64,000 nt of DNA from Nitrososphaerota archaeon. GTDB taxonomy: Archaea; Thermoproteota; Nitrososphaeria; Nitrososphaerales; Nitrosopumilaceae. The stretch spans positions 1-64,000 of the forward strand of contig JAPOVD010000007.1 of assembly GCA_026708305.1 (NCBI GenBank), given 5' to 3'. Positions 7,673 to 16,414 of this stretch are shown in pieces. How positions within the stretch are numbered: position 1 is the stretch's first letter; the number at the start of each line of letters is the position of its first letter. Both the position numbers and the translations under genes were made by a program. The notes below the pieces were generated by a model. The model was not told the DNA's origin. It made no database searches and saw only the letters and a program-made list of their open reading frames with translations.

Positions 7673-8593
7673 TCATATTGAACCTAACATCAATGCAATA
7701 AATAAAATAGCCAAATATGGATTTGAAAATTTAAATAACAACCATGCTTTTTTTTCTAATGGTTTTACTATCGCCATTAAACTTAATGTTGTTATCACAA
7801 TTCCTGATATTATCGCTGTAATTAAATAAACTAATCCTATTGCTGTTTGACCATTTATTTGAATAAAGAATGGAGTAATACTAAATGACACCATCATCAT
7901 TGTAGTAAAAGAGATTACTCTAGTTGCTGCTCTTTCAGATATTATTGATGTGAGCATTGGTACATCTACTTTATTATAATCTTTTTTGTAATGTAGTGCA
8001 AGGGCCCAAATGTGCATTGGTATCCAGATAAAAACTAAACCTCCTATGATCAAACCTAAAGTGAACAAGCCTTCTGTAGTTACTGCTACGTATCCTATCA
8101 TGGATGGTGCAGCTCCTGAAAAACCACCTAATATTATATTTAATTTACTTTTACGTTTTAATAAGTAACTATATACGATAATATTATCAAATAAACCAAT
8201 ACACATAAAAAAAGTAGCTAGAATTCCATTGATTATAGTAGTTGTATATGAAAGTAATGAAGTTAAAATTATAGCTATTAATGCAAGTAATAACCCAAAT
8301 TTCTTAGCACTTCCAGGAGTGATCCTCTTGCTTGGTATAGGTCTACTCTGCGTTCTTGTCATGACTGAATCTATATCTCTATCGCGGTAATTCGTTATTG
8401 TATTTGCAGCTGCAGAACCAGAAGCAACAGCCATTATTACTAAAACCCACGTGTATATTGAAACTTCTACATCATACACATTTGATGCAGTTACAGCTGC
8501 ACCAAATGCTGTAAATACTAATAAATACCATATTCTAGGTTTTGTTAATTCGTAATATACTTTTATTCTTGATCTTGTAGATGTTTGCAACAT
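7673..8593 (-). CDS. ctaB: Protoheme IX farnesyltransferase (heme O synthase)
   Basis: A 306-residue UbiA-superfamily membrane prenyltransferase with about eight or nine hydrophobic segments. The first aspartate-rich motif NYRDRDIDSVMTRTQSRPIP (~67-86) is the CtaB/COX10 signature, and KKDYNKVDVPML is the second. It adds a farnesyl group to heme B to give heme O for heme-copper terminal oxidases, in line with an aerobic organism. It faces ubiD tail to tail with a 36-bp gap and has an AT-rich promoter region upstream (8594-8756). Confidence 0.92.
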   Translation of the reverse strand: MLQTSTRSRIKVYYELTKPRIWYLLVFTAFGAAVTASNVYDVEVSIYTWVLVIMAVASGSAAANTITNYRDRDIDSVMTRTQSRPIPSKRITPGSAKKFGLLLALIAIILTSLLSYTTTIINGILATFFMCIGLFDNIIVYSYLLKRKSKLNIILGGFSGAAPSMIGYVAVTTEGLFTLGLIIGGLVFIWIPMHIWALALHYKKDYNKVDVPMLTSIISERAATRVISFTTMMMVSFSITPFFIQINGQTAIGLVYLITAIISGIVITTLSLMAIVKPLEKKAWLLFKFSNPYLAILFIALMLGSI

Positions 8594-8756
8594 TTGATCA
8601 CCATTCTATTCCGTTATTAAAAATAGGCTTGTAATTCTATTTATATTTGTAAACATGGAAATTTAATTTTTATTACAATTGTTATATATTTATACATTTT
8701 ACTTTCGTTTTATCTCATATTTATTGACTTAACTATTCAATATGGAAAATTATTGA

Positions 8757-9836
8757 TCAAATTTTACCTTTCTGATATAATAATTCTGCTAATAAAATAG
8801 CTCCTTTAGCTGAGCCCATTTTTTTATTATGTGAAAATAATACATACTTTATACCATTATCAAATATTGATTCTTTTTCCAATCTTCCTATTGATGTAGT
8901 CATTCCATCGTTTATCTCTCTATCTATCCTTGGTTGTGGTCTAGTTGGTTCATCATGTATTTCATAATAATTAGGTGGTGATGAAGGCAAATTTAAAATA
9001 TCAAGATCATGAAAATATTTTTTATATGATTCTTTTACTGAAGTAGGATCTATTGGCTTTAATGTTTCTATTGATACTGATTCTGTATGACCATCAATAA
9101 CAGGAACTCTTGTACAAGTACAACTAATTTTTATATCTGCGTGTTTTATTTTTCCATCAGTTAGTTTTCCAAGTATCTTCGTGGTTTCAACGCGTACCTT
9201 CTTTTCTTCGTTTGGTATATATGGTATTATATTATCTGTTATATCCATGGCAGATACCCCTGGTGTTCTTCCAGCTCCAGATATTGCTTGCATGGAAGTC
9301 ATGATGACTTTATTTGTACCAAATTTTTCATATAATGGTTTCAAGGTTATAGCTAAACCAGTAGTAGTGCAATTTGGAATTGGTGCTACAAAACCATTCC
9401 AATTTCTATTTTTTTTTTGTGTGTCGATTAGATCAACATGTGCATCATTTATACCAGGTATCAATATAGGAACATCTTCTTCATATCTATATGCAGATGA
9501 TGTACTTATTACTGGTATATGTTTTGCAAACTTGGATTCTATTTCCCTAGCTGCGTTACTTTCTATTGAAGAAAAAACCAAGTCCAAATTATGTACATCC
9601 AGATCTTCTACCTCTTCTACTTTCATAGTTTTAATATAATCTGATATTGGAGATGATGGATGCCAATCTATAATGTGACTGTTGGGATCTTTAATAGAAT
9701 CAATATAATTTTTTCCAGCAGATTTTTTTGAAGCTGCTATTTGGACAACATCAAACCATGGATGATTATCTAATGATACTACAAACTCCTGACCAACAGA
9801 TCCAGTAACACCGATTATGGCAACTTTTTTTTTCAT
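8757..9836 (-). CDS. asd: Aspartate-semialdehyde dehydrogenase (archaeal/fungal type)
   Basis: A 359-residue enzyme with an N-terminal Rossmann motif (VAIIGVTGSVGQEFV), the catalytic cysteine in VAPIPNCTTTGLAITLKPL (~155), and H243-like substrate residues in the KISCTCTRVPVIDGHTESV segment. It reduces aspartyl phosphate to the semialdehyde for threonine, methionine and lysine. Threonine synthase is at 38100-39314. In Sulfolobales a close paralogue of this family is malonyl-CoA reductase, so a carbon-fixation role cannot be ruled out by family alone; biosynthetic Asd is the simpler call. Confidence 0.88.
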   Translation of the reverse strand: MKKKVAIIGVTGSVGQEFVVSLDNHPWFDVVQIAASKKSAGKNYIDSIKDPNSHIIDWHPSSPISDYIKTMKVEEVEDLDVHNLDLVFSSIESNAAREIESKFAKHIPVISTSSAYRYEEDVPILIPGINDAHVDLIDTQKKNRNWNGFVAPIPNCTTTGLAITLKPLYEKFGTNKVIMTSMQAISGAGRTPGVSAMDITDNIIPYIPNEEKKVRVETTKILGKLTDGKIKHADIKISCTCTRVPVIDGHTESVSIETLKPIDPTSVKESYKKYFHDLDILNLPSSPPNYYEIHDEPTRPQPRIDREINDGMTTSIGRLEKESIFDNGIKYVLFSHNKKMGSAKGAILLAELLYQKGKI

Positions 9837-9924
9837 AATCAGAAAGTGGTAATATGGATATAATAATATTTCATGATTTATAATGATTTAATTATAATAA
9901 TATGAGATTCAATGTGTATAAAAC

Positions 9925-10989
9925 ATGATCTTACTTCACAAAGTAAAACATGGAGGTGTAAATACATTAAATCTTGGTACTGATATTATAGATTTCAGCT
10001 CTAATGTGAATCCACTTGGATGCCCCATCAAAACAATTAATTCTCTAAAAAATAAATTATCTTATTTATTATCATCATATCCAGATTTATATTCAAAACA
10101 CTTTTATGAAAAACTAAGTAATTATATTGGTGTAAGTAAAGACAAAATAGTAGCTGGAAACGGTTCTGTAGAAATAATTTATGATTTTTGTAGAATTTTT
10201 TTAAATTCACATATGCGTACATTAATACCAATACCAACATTCAGTGAATATGAAATTGCATCTAAACTTCAAAATTGCAAAATTATTTTCTTTAAATCAA
10301 TGAATTTAAATGATGATCTAGCAAAATTTTTAACTAAGATACCAAAACATGGTTGTGTTTTTATTTGTAACCCAAATAACCCTACAGGTGTATTGGTAAA
10401 ACAAAAAAATATGTTGCAGATTATTGAAACAGCACAAATGAAATCCACAATATTATTTATTGATGAATGCTTCATAGAGCTAACTCATGACAAGAACGAA
10501 TCTATTTTAAAATATATAACCCAATTTAATAATTTATTTGTATTACGATCTCTGACAAAAACATTTGGTTTAGCAGGATTAAGATTAGGATATGGTATTA
10601 GTAACAAAAAAATGATTCAAACTATAAAAAAAACGAAAGTTCCATGGCATATCAATACATTAGCTCAACATGTAACATTATCTGTATTTAACAAAACATA
10701 TTTAAAAAAAACTAGAAAATTAATTAAAAAAGAACATATTTTTTTACAAGAATCTATTTCTAAGATCAATAATTTTGTTTGTTATGAATCTTCAACTAAT
10801 TTTATATTGGTTAAAACTACATTTGATATAAAATTTTTGCAGGAACAACTTCTCCAACAAGGAATTTTGATACGAAATTGTAATAATTTTCGAGGATTGG
10901 GACGTAATTTTTTTAGAATAGCAATTAAAACACATGACCAAAATATCAAACTTATTAAATCATTGGAAGTGATATCACGAAAACATTAA
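9925..10989 (+). CDS. cobD: PLP-dependent threonine-phosphate decarboxylase (CobD-like)
   Basis: A 354-residue fold-type I aminotransferase-like enzyme. Motifs: IDFSSNVNPLGCP near the N-terminus, AGNGSVEIIYDF, CNPNNPTGVL, FIDECFIEL, and the PLP lysine in RSLTKTFGLAGLRLGYG. The SSNVNPLG start and the position as first gene of a cobalamin operon separate it from HisC (encoded at 32503-33561). It would make aminopropanol phosphate from threonine phosphate, the linker attached by CbiB. Its stop touches the start of cbiP. Confidence 0.85.
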   Translation: MILLHKVKHGGVNTLNLGTDIIDFSSNVNPLGCPIKTINSLKNKLSYLLSSYPDLYSKHFYEKLSNYIGVSKDKIVAGNGSVEIIYDFCRIFLNSHMRTLIPIPTFSEYEIASKLQNCKIIFFKSMNLNDDLAKFLTKIPKHGCVFICNPNNPTGVLVKQKNMLQIIETAQMKSTILFIDECFIELTHDKNESILKYITQFNNLFVLRSLTKTFGLAGLRLGYGISNKKMIQTIKKTKVPWHINTLAQHVTLSVFNKTYLKKTRKLIKKEHIFLQESISKINNFVCYESSTNFILVKTTFDIKFLQEQLLQQGILIRNCNNFRGLGRNFFRIAIKTHDQNIKLIKSLEVISRKH

Positions 10990-11816
10990 TGATCCAAGGT
11001 ACGTCTTCTGGATCTGGGAAAACAACTTTAGTAATTGCATTATGTAGAATATTTAAAAATTTAGGTTATGATGTAGCTCCTTTCAAATCTCAAAATATGT
11101 CTAGTTTTGTTTACAAATATGATAAATTTGAAATATCGGTAGCACAGGCATTACAATCTATAGCGTCAAAAATTGAATTTACATATTCTGTTAATCCAAT
11201 TTTATTAAAACCAATCGGTAATTATCAAAGTGCTGTTTTTGTAAGAGGTAAATTCTACAAAATAATGAGTACGCATGAATATTATAATAAATTTATTAAA
11301 ACCGCATTTCAAATAGCCATAAAATCACTTGATGAATTACAACAAAAACATGATCTAATAATCATGGAAGGTGCAGGTTCGCCAGTAGAGATCAATATGG
11401 AAAAATATGATATTGCAAATATGAAAATTGCAGAACTATTTAATACTCCGGTCATATTAGTTACTGATATAGAACGAGGTGGCTCATTTGCCAATATTGT
11501 AGGAACTATAAATTTATTAAAAACAAAACATAAAAAATTAGTAAAAGGATTCATTTTTAATAAGTTTAGTGGTGATGTGAAAATATTATTTCCAGGATTC
11601 AAAAAACTTTTTCAATATGTTTCTAAACCTACTTTAGGGGTAATTCCAAAAATTGACATAAAGCTACCTCAAGAAGATACATTAGATCATAAATCACAAA
11701 ACGTAGCTTACTATGATCTAAAATTTAGACACATAAATGATGAAATAGAAAAACTATGTTCAATTATTGAGAACAATGTAAAAATAAGATCCATTGAGGA
11801 TTTTGTAAATGCTTGA
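10989..11816 (+). CDS. cbiP: Cobyric acid synthase-like protein without the amidotransferase domain
   Basis: Adenosylcobyric acid synthase amidates the side chains of the corrin ring using ATP and glutamine. This 275-residue protein has only the N-terminal dethiobiotin-synthetase-like ATPase domain: P-loop GTSSGSGKTTL, PFKSQNMS, the EGAGSPVEINM block, and DIERGGSFANIVGT. Family members are usually near 480-500 residues with a C-terminal GATase. Here residues ~237-275 (FRHINDEIEKLCSIIENNVK) look like the extreme C-terminal tail of the family, as though the glutaminase domain were deleted in frame. The gene is packed in an intact operon (1-bp and 8-bp overlaps), so it is unlikely to be a decayed relic. 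Confidence 0.78.
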   Translation: MIQGTSSGSGKTTLVIALCRIFKNLGYDVAPFKSQNMSSFVYKYDKFEISVAQALQSIASKIEFTYSVNPILLKPIGNYQSAVFVRGKFYKIMSTHEYYNKFIKTAFQIAIKSLDELQQKHDLIIMEGAGSPVEINMEKYDIANMKIAELFNTPVILVTDIERGGSFANIVGTINLLKTKHKKLVKGFIFNKFSGDVKILFPGFKKLFQYVSKPTLGVIPKIDIKLPQEDTLDHKSQNVAYYDLKFRHINDEIEKLCSIIENNVKIRSIEDFVNA

Positions 11817-12789
11817 TATTGTACTCATAATATTTTTAACTTTTGTATTTGATTTAAAATTTGGAGACCCAAGAAATAATTTACATCCTACTGCATGGAC
11901 CGGATTGGTAATATCCAAATTAGTGAATATTTCATTATGTTATAAACAAAATCAAAAATTTTTGGGAGTTGTATTAACAATTATAACAGTAATTTTGATA
12001 CTAATTTTATTATGTATTGTTATTTACTTGATAAATTTTGTATCTATTAATTATATTGACGATTATATATTACATGTATTGTTAGCATTATTATCTACGA
12101 CATTATTATTCAAAACTACCATTTCAATACATGGAATGGAAAAACATTCTTTATTTGTTGTTCATGCACTCAATAAAAATGATTATGTTGATGCTAGGAA
12201 AAAGTTATCATTGATTGTAAGCAGAGATACAACAAAATTAGATAAAAATCATATTATCTCTGCAGTTTTGGAAAGTATAGGAGAAAATATAGTAGATGGA
12301 ATAACTGCTCCTTTATTTTATTTTATTTTATTTGGAATACATGGAGCTTTTGTATATCGAACTATCAATACCATAGATTCAATGATCGGTTACAAAACTG
12401 AACCATTTAAAGACTTAGGATGGTTTGGAGCTAACTGTGATACATTACTTAATTACTTACCATCCAGAATAACTGCTTATATTATCGTCTTTTGTTCTAT
12501 AATTTTTGGATATGATTGGAAAAATTCTATGAAAGTAATGAAACGTGACAATGTGAAAACTGATAGCTATAATTCTGGTTACACAATGTCTGCATTAGCT
12601 GGTGCATTGCAAATAAAACTTGAAAAAATAGATCATTACGTAATAGGTGATGGGACAATAAATTTGACTGTTGAAACTATTAAACACGCACTAAGACTAA
12701 TGAAAATAACATCTGCAGTTTTCTGTATTTTACTACTAGTAAGCAAATTTTTATTGTTTTATTATTTTGGTTGGATATTCTATGTTTGA
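11809..12789 (+). CDS. cbiB: Adenosylcobinamide-phosphate synthase CbiB
   Basis: A 326-residue membrane protein with about five hydrophobic segments. It attaches aminopropanol phosphate to adenosylcobyric acid. Family marks are FDLKFGDPRNNLHPTAWTG at the N-terminus (~15-33), SRDTTKLDKNHIISAVLESI then GENIVDGITAPLFYF (~145-180), YRTINTIDSMIGYKTEPFKD, and AGALQIKLEKI. It overlaps cbiP by 8 bp and cobS by 23 bp. Confidence 0.93.
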   Translation: MLDIVLIIFLTFVFDLKFGDPRNNLHPTAWTGLVISKLVNISLCYKQNQKFLGVVLTIITVILILILLCIVIYLINFVSINYIDDYILHVLLALLSTTLLFKTTISIHGMEKHSLFVVHALNKNDYVDARKKLSLIVSRDTTKLDKNHIISAVLESIGENIVDGITAPLFYFILFGIHGAFVYRTINTIDSMIGYKTEPFKDLGWFGANCDTLLNYLPSRITAYIIVFCSIIFGYDWKNSMKVMKRDNVKTDSYNSGYTMSALAGALQIKLEKIDHYVIGDGTINLTVETIKHALRLMKITSAVFCILLLVSKFLLFYYFGWIFYV

Positions 12790-13507
12790 GTTTATTTACT
12801 CCGTATTCTCTTTTTTAACTATATTTCCATACAAAAAATACAAGTTAGAATATGTAGCACAAAATATGCATCTGTTTCCAATAGTTGGGATTACGATAGG
12901 ATTATTTGCATCGTTATCGCATTTTTTATTAGCCTTAATTTTCCATAATTTGATAGTTAGCTTATTCATTGTATTGTTTTATATGTACATTACAGGACTT
13001 CATCATCTTGACGGTTTGATGGATTTCTCTGATGGCATTATGACTAAAGGAAACAAAGCAAAAAAAATAAAATCAATGAAAGATCCATTCGTAGGCTCAG
13101 CTGGTTCTGCTACAATGATTTTTCATATACTTGGACTGATATTTATAATCTCTATGTTAGATGGATTTGTTGCAATTAAAGCAATAATTTTAAGTGAAAT
13201 GTTATCCAAATTTTCTATGGTACTACAAGCTGCATCGAATACATCTATTCCATCTAGTTCTAGTTCTTTATTTATAAAAAACATTAGATGTAAAAACAAA
13301 ATGATATTTTCTACATCTATTACGTTATTTGTATCTTTACTAATTGCAGGAATCATGGGATTAGTAATTATTTCCATTATACTTGTTTTAACATTAATAA
13401 TATCATCTGTATCTAAAACTAACTTTGGAGGTATTTCTGGTGATGTATTTGGTGCTACAAACGAATTAACTAGATCTGCATCGCTTTTTTTATTTGTGAT
13501 AATATGA
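12767..13507 (+). CDS. cobS: Adenosylcobinamide-GDP ribazoletransferase CobS
   Basis: A 246-residue integral membrane protein. It joins the lower ligand base to adenosylcobinamide-GDP. Signature LHHLDGLMDFSDGIMTKGNKAKKIKSMKD is present at ~82-110, with the paired acidic residues that bind Mg2+, followed by GSAGSATM. The C-terminal NFGGISGDVFGATNELTRSA block is also typical. Overlaps both neighbours, which fits translational coupling in the cobalamin operon. Confidence 0.92.
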   Translation: MVGYSMFEFIYSVFSFLTIFPYKKYKLEYVAQNMHLFPIVGITIGLFASLSHFLLALIFHNLIVSLFIVLFYMYITGLHHLDGLMDFSDGIMTKGNKAKKIKSMKDPFVGSAGSATMIFHILGLIFIISMLDGFVAIKAIILSEMLSKFSMVLQAASNTSIPSSSSSLFIKNIRCKNKMIFSTSITLFVSLLIAGIMGLVIISIILVLTLIISSVSKTNFGGISGDVFGATNELTRSASLFLFVII

Positions 13508-14100
13508 TTGCATTAATAATGGCAGGTGGAAAAGGGACAAGAATGAATAACAAAGGAGAAAAATTACTTTTAAAATATAGTAAACCGCTGATATTATATG
13601 TAGTAGATGCAATGAAAAAATCTAACTGCTTTTCAAAAATAATTGCTGCAACAAGTAAACACGCTCCACAAACACGATCTTTACTTTCTAATCATGACAT
13701 AGAAATTTTTGACACACCAGGATTAAGTTATGTATCAGATCTTAATCTATTTCTAAAGTGTTATCAGACTGATTATATTTTTGTGGTTCCTGGAGACATG
13801 CCATTACTAGACAAACAAATAATAAAAAAAATAATCACATTGCATGATCCTTCTAATGCTTGGACAAGCTATCTGGTAACAAACAATTTTCTTGCAAAAT
13901 TCCAAACTAGTAACATTTATCATATTATTTTTAATGATGAAAAATATTTCTTTACTGGTTTATCTATAGTAGACCCTAGAAAAATAAAAGACTTGCATTA
14001 TATTAACGAAAATTATATAATTTTAAATGATAGACGATTATTAACTAATATTAATACGTATCAGGATTATCAATCGTTACTTCCTGTAACTTTCCCATGA
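13504..14100 (+). CDS. cobY: Adenosylcobinamide-phosphate guanylyltransferase CobY (archaeal type)
   Basis: A 198-residue nucleotidyltransferase with the N-terminal MAGGKGTRMNNKGEKLLL loop and the FVVPGDMPLLD metal-binding segment (~93-104). Archaea use this non-orthologous enzyme in place of CobU to make adenosylcobinamide-GDP. Last gene of the operon. Its 3' end overlaps the end of the S27e gene on the other strand by 31 bp, so the two coding regions share sequence tail to tail. Confidence 0.88.
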   Translation: MIALIMAGGKGTRMNNKGEKLLLKYSKPLILYVVDAMKKSNCFSKIIAATSKHAPQTRSLLSNHDIEIFDTPGLSYVSDLNLFLKCYQTDYIFVVPGDMPLLDKQIIKKIITLHDPSNAWTSYLVTNNFLAKFQTSNIYHIIFNDEKYFFTGLSIVDPRKIKDLHYINENYIILNDRRLLTNINTYQDYQSLLPVTFP

Positions 14101-14267
14101 AATTTAGCTAATGCTCCAGTAGGCTGCGCTAATAGGTTCCCACATGACCTACATGTTACAGTAGTAGAAACATGTGAAAATACTATGTTTTCTTCGTTAC
14201 ATTCTTTGCAAATTACTTTATGAAATTTGCTGTTTGGTTTTGGTATTGCAATATGATTCTTTTTCAA
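14070..14267 (-). CDS. rps27e: 30S ribosomal protein S27e
   Basis: A 65-residue zinc-ribbon ribosomal protein with both cysteine pairs visible (CKECNEEN and CRSCGNLL) and the typical FHKVICKECN...VSTTVTCRSCG...PTGALAKFHG layout. It overlaps the upstream L44e gene by 4 bp, the usual archaeal L44e-S27e pair. Its tail overlaps cobY on the opposite strand. Confidence 0.95.
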   Translation of the reverse strand: MKKNHIAIPKPNSKFHKVICKECNEENIVFSHVSTTVTCRSCGNLLAQPTGALAKFHGKVTGSND

Positions 14268-14539
14268 TTTAATTCAAATTTCCTTATTCTTATTCCAAAT
14301 TTACTAGTTTTTTTTTTACATACCATACACGTTAATACAGGTGTGATTTTCTTAGTTGTTTTTGCTGGTTTGGCTAATTTTGGAAATTTCTGGCCACCAT
14401 AACCTTTTTTATCTTCATTATGCCTACGCTCTCCAATTGCAGATCCGCGTCTTTTTCCAGCTTTGTATATAGATATTTTTTGTTTAGTATTTTTATTACA
14501 TTTAGAACAAAATTTCATAATTTCTTTTGGTATGTTCAT
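14264..14539 (-). CDS. rpl44e: 50S ribosomal protein L44e
   Basis: A 91-residue zinc-binding large-subunit protein (MNIPKEIMKFCSKCNKNTKQ, then RRGSAIGERRHNEDKKGYGGQ, then a second CMVCKKK). I start it at the ATG at 14539. A GTG six codons upstream (14557) is also open, but a TATA box centred ~26 bp before the ATG (14561-14568) fits a leaderless message beginning at this ATG, and MNIPKEI matches the usual family N-terminus. Confidence 0.93.
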   Translation of the reverse strand: MNIPKEIMKFCSKCNKNTKQKISIYKAGKRRGSAIGERRHNEDKKGYGGQKFPKLAKPAKTTKKITPVLTCMVCKKKTSKFGIRIRKFELN

Positions 14540-14560
14540 AATCGTTACCTGTTTCACAGT

Positions 14561-14568
14561 AATTTAAA
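14561..14568 (-). promoter_or_regulatory. TATA box for L44e-S27e
   Basis: TTTAAATT on the minus strand, centred about 26 bp upstream of the L44e ATG. This is the distance expected for an archaeal TATA box driving a leaderless transcript, and it helps choose the start codon. Confidence 0.5.
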
Positions 14569-14603
14569 CATCACTTATTAACAACCTCAGATAATAAACT
14601 TGG

Positions 14604-16370
14604 ATGAATTATTCTCATTTATATTCTATGATTGTTAAACTTAATCAAGTTTCTATGGGTGATAATCCATGTGATTTACTTTTAAAAAATTGTTCATTAA
14701 TTAATGTTTATAGTAATGAAATTATAAAAAATATTCAAATTTCAATATTAGGTGATAGAATAGCATATGTTGGAATAGATGCTAGTCATACTATTGGTCC
14801 AAATACATTAATAATAGATCTAGAAGGAATGTACATTTCACCAGGATTTGCAGATTCGCATATACATATTGATCAATTTATTTTACCAACAGAATTAGTA
14901 AAAAATTCACTTATCCGTGGAGTTACTGCATTATTTTCAGAATCCATAGACATAGTAAGTACTTGTGGATATAAAGGATTTGCACATTTTGTCAGATCTA
15001 TTTATGATCTTCCAATCAGAATATTTACACTAATACCTGGAGGCTTACCAGTAGACGATAAATTAGGTACATGTAAACATCTTAATGAGCAACAAGAAGA
15101 TGCAGCATTAAGATTACCTCATGTAATTGGACTTGGTGAAGTGTTTTCATGGACCAAAGTAACGGAGCGTAATAACAAAATAATGAAAAAATTATCAAAA
15201 ATGCTAAAAAATGAACATGTAATTAATGGCCATACTGCTGGAGCTACAAATAAAAAACTTAACGCATACATTTCATCGGGAATATTATCATGCCATGAAC
15301 CAATCAATTTTAATGAATTGATTGAAAGACTTAGACTTGGTATGTGGTTAATGATACGAGAAGGTTCTATAAGAAGAGATCTAAATAACATTATGCCTTA
15401 TATAATCAAAAATCAGATATTCAAAAATCAAATTATGTTTTGTTCTGATGGATTGAACCCTAATGACCTTACTAACATTGGGCATATAGAACATTGTATC
15501 AGAGATTCTATAAAATGTGGGTTGAATCCAATAGATGCTATTCGTATTGCATCTAAAAATTGTTTTGATTATTACGGTTTGACAAAAGATTTTGGTGGTA
15601 TCTCTCCAGGTAAAGTAGCAGATATGGTTGTTTTTGATGATTTACACAAAATAATACCGAACAAAGTTTTTGTTGGTGGTAAGCTAATTGCATCGAAAGG
15701 AAATTTACTTACTACTTTAGATTTACCCAAGATACCTACTTGGTTAACCAAAACTATTAAAACAAGAAACTTTTCAAGTAACAGCTTTAAAGTTAAAACA
15801 AAAATACAAGATATCATTGCTACTACAATTTATCTTAAAACTGAAATAATAACGAAAAGAAATTATTTAGAATTACATAGTGTAAATGACAACATCGTTC
15901 CGTCATACGATAAAGATGTTTGGAAAATTGCCGCAATAGATAGGATATTCAACTCAAACAGATATTTCGTAGGATTTTTACAAAATTTTGGTTCTGAAAT
16001 AGGAGCGTTTGCATCAACATTGAGTTTCCATGAAAATCACATGATTGTAATTGGCTTGAACGAAAATGATATGGCTATTGCATCTAATCAACTAACTAAA
16101 ATTGGTGGTGGTATGATAGTGGTAAAAAACGGTAAAATTTTAGCTTTGATGCCACTAAAATATGCAGGAATATTGTCTATAGAATCATTTGAAAAAGTAC
16201 GTGATGAATTTAATTATATTAATTCTATAATTAAAGATTTTGGATGCAAGTTTCAAAATCCATATCTTATTCCGTTATTCTTGCCATTTTTAGCTTTGCC
16301 TGAAATAAGAATAACATGTAATGGTATAATAAACATTAAATCAAGAACTTATGAAAAAATATTAAAATAA
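14604..16370 (+). CDS. ade: Adenine deaminase
   Basis: A 588-residue member of the adenine deaminase family, which converts adenine to hypoxanthine in purine salvage. Metal site HIHIDQF (~92-98), EVFSWTKVTE, INGHTAGAT, SCHEPI, and FCSDGLNPNDL with the conserved aspartate. The C-terminal domain (~420-585) includes the GGGMIVVKNGKILALMPL block, which is characteristic of Ade and separates it from other amidohydrolases. Length is normal. It is transcribed away from L44e. Confidence 0.92.
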   Translation: MNYSHLYSMIVKLNQVSMGDNPCDLLLKNCSLINVYSNEIIKNIQISILGDRIAYVGIDASHTIGPNTLIIDLEGMYISPGFADSHIHIDQFILPTELVKNSLIRGVTALFSESIDIVSTCGYKGFAHFVRSIYDLPIRIFTLIPGGLPVDDKLGTCKHLNEQQEDAALRLPHVIGLGEVFSWTKVTERNNKIMKKLSKMLKNEHVINGHTAGATNKKLNAYISSGILSCHEPINFNELIERLRLGMWLMIREGSIRRDLNNIMPYIIKNQIFKNQIMFCSDGLNPNDLTNIGHIEHCIRDSIKCGLNPIDAIRIASKNCFDYYGLTKDFGGISPGKVADMVVFDDLHKIIPNKVFVGGKLIASKGNLLTTLDLPKIPTWLTKTIKTRNFSSNSFKVKTKIQDIIATTIYLKTEIITKRNYLELHSVNDNIVPSYDKDVWKIAAIDRIFNSNRYFVGFLQNFGSEIGAFASTLSFHENHMIVIGLNENDMAIASNQLTKIGGGMIVVKNGKILALMPLKYAGILSIESFEKVRDEFNYINSIIKDFGCKFQNPYLIPLFLPFLALPEIRITCNGIINIKSRTYEKILK

Positions 16371-16414
16371 GAAATATTAAAAAAGGACTAGTTTCATATG
16401 TAAATTGAAATTTA

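Noticed and set aside
9181-9639. 152-codon open frame antisense to asd
   Set aside because: Lies wholly inside the clearly coding asd gene; low-complexity serine/isoleucine-rich translation typical of an antisense shadow.
10989-11816. cbiP as a decayed pseudogene
   Set aside because: The remaining domain keeps its motifs, the frame is clean and it overlaps both neighbours, so a functional shortened protein is more likely.
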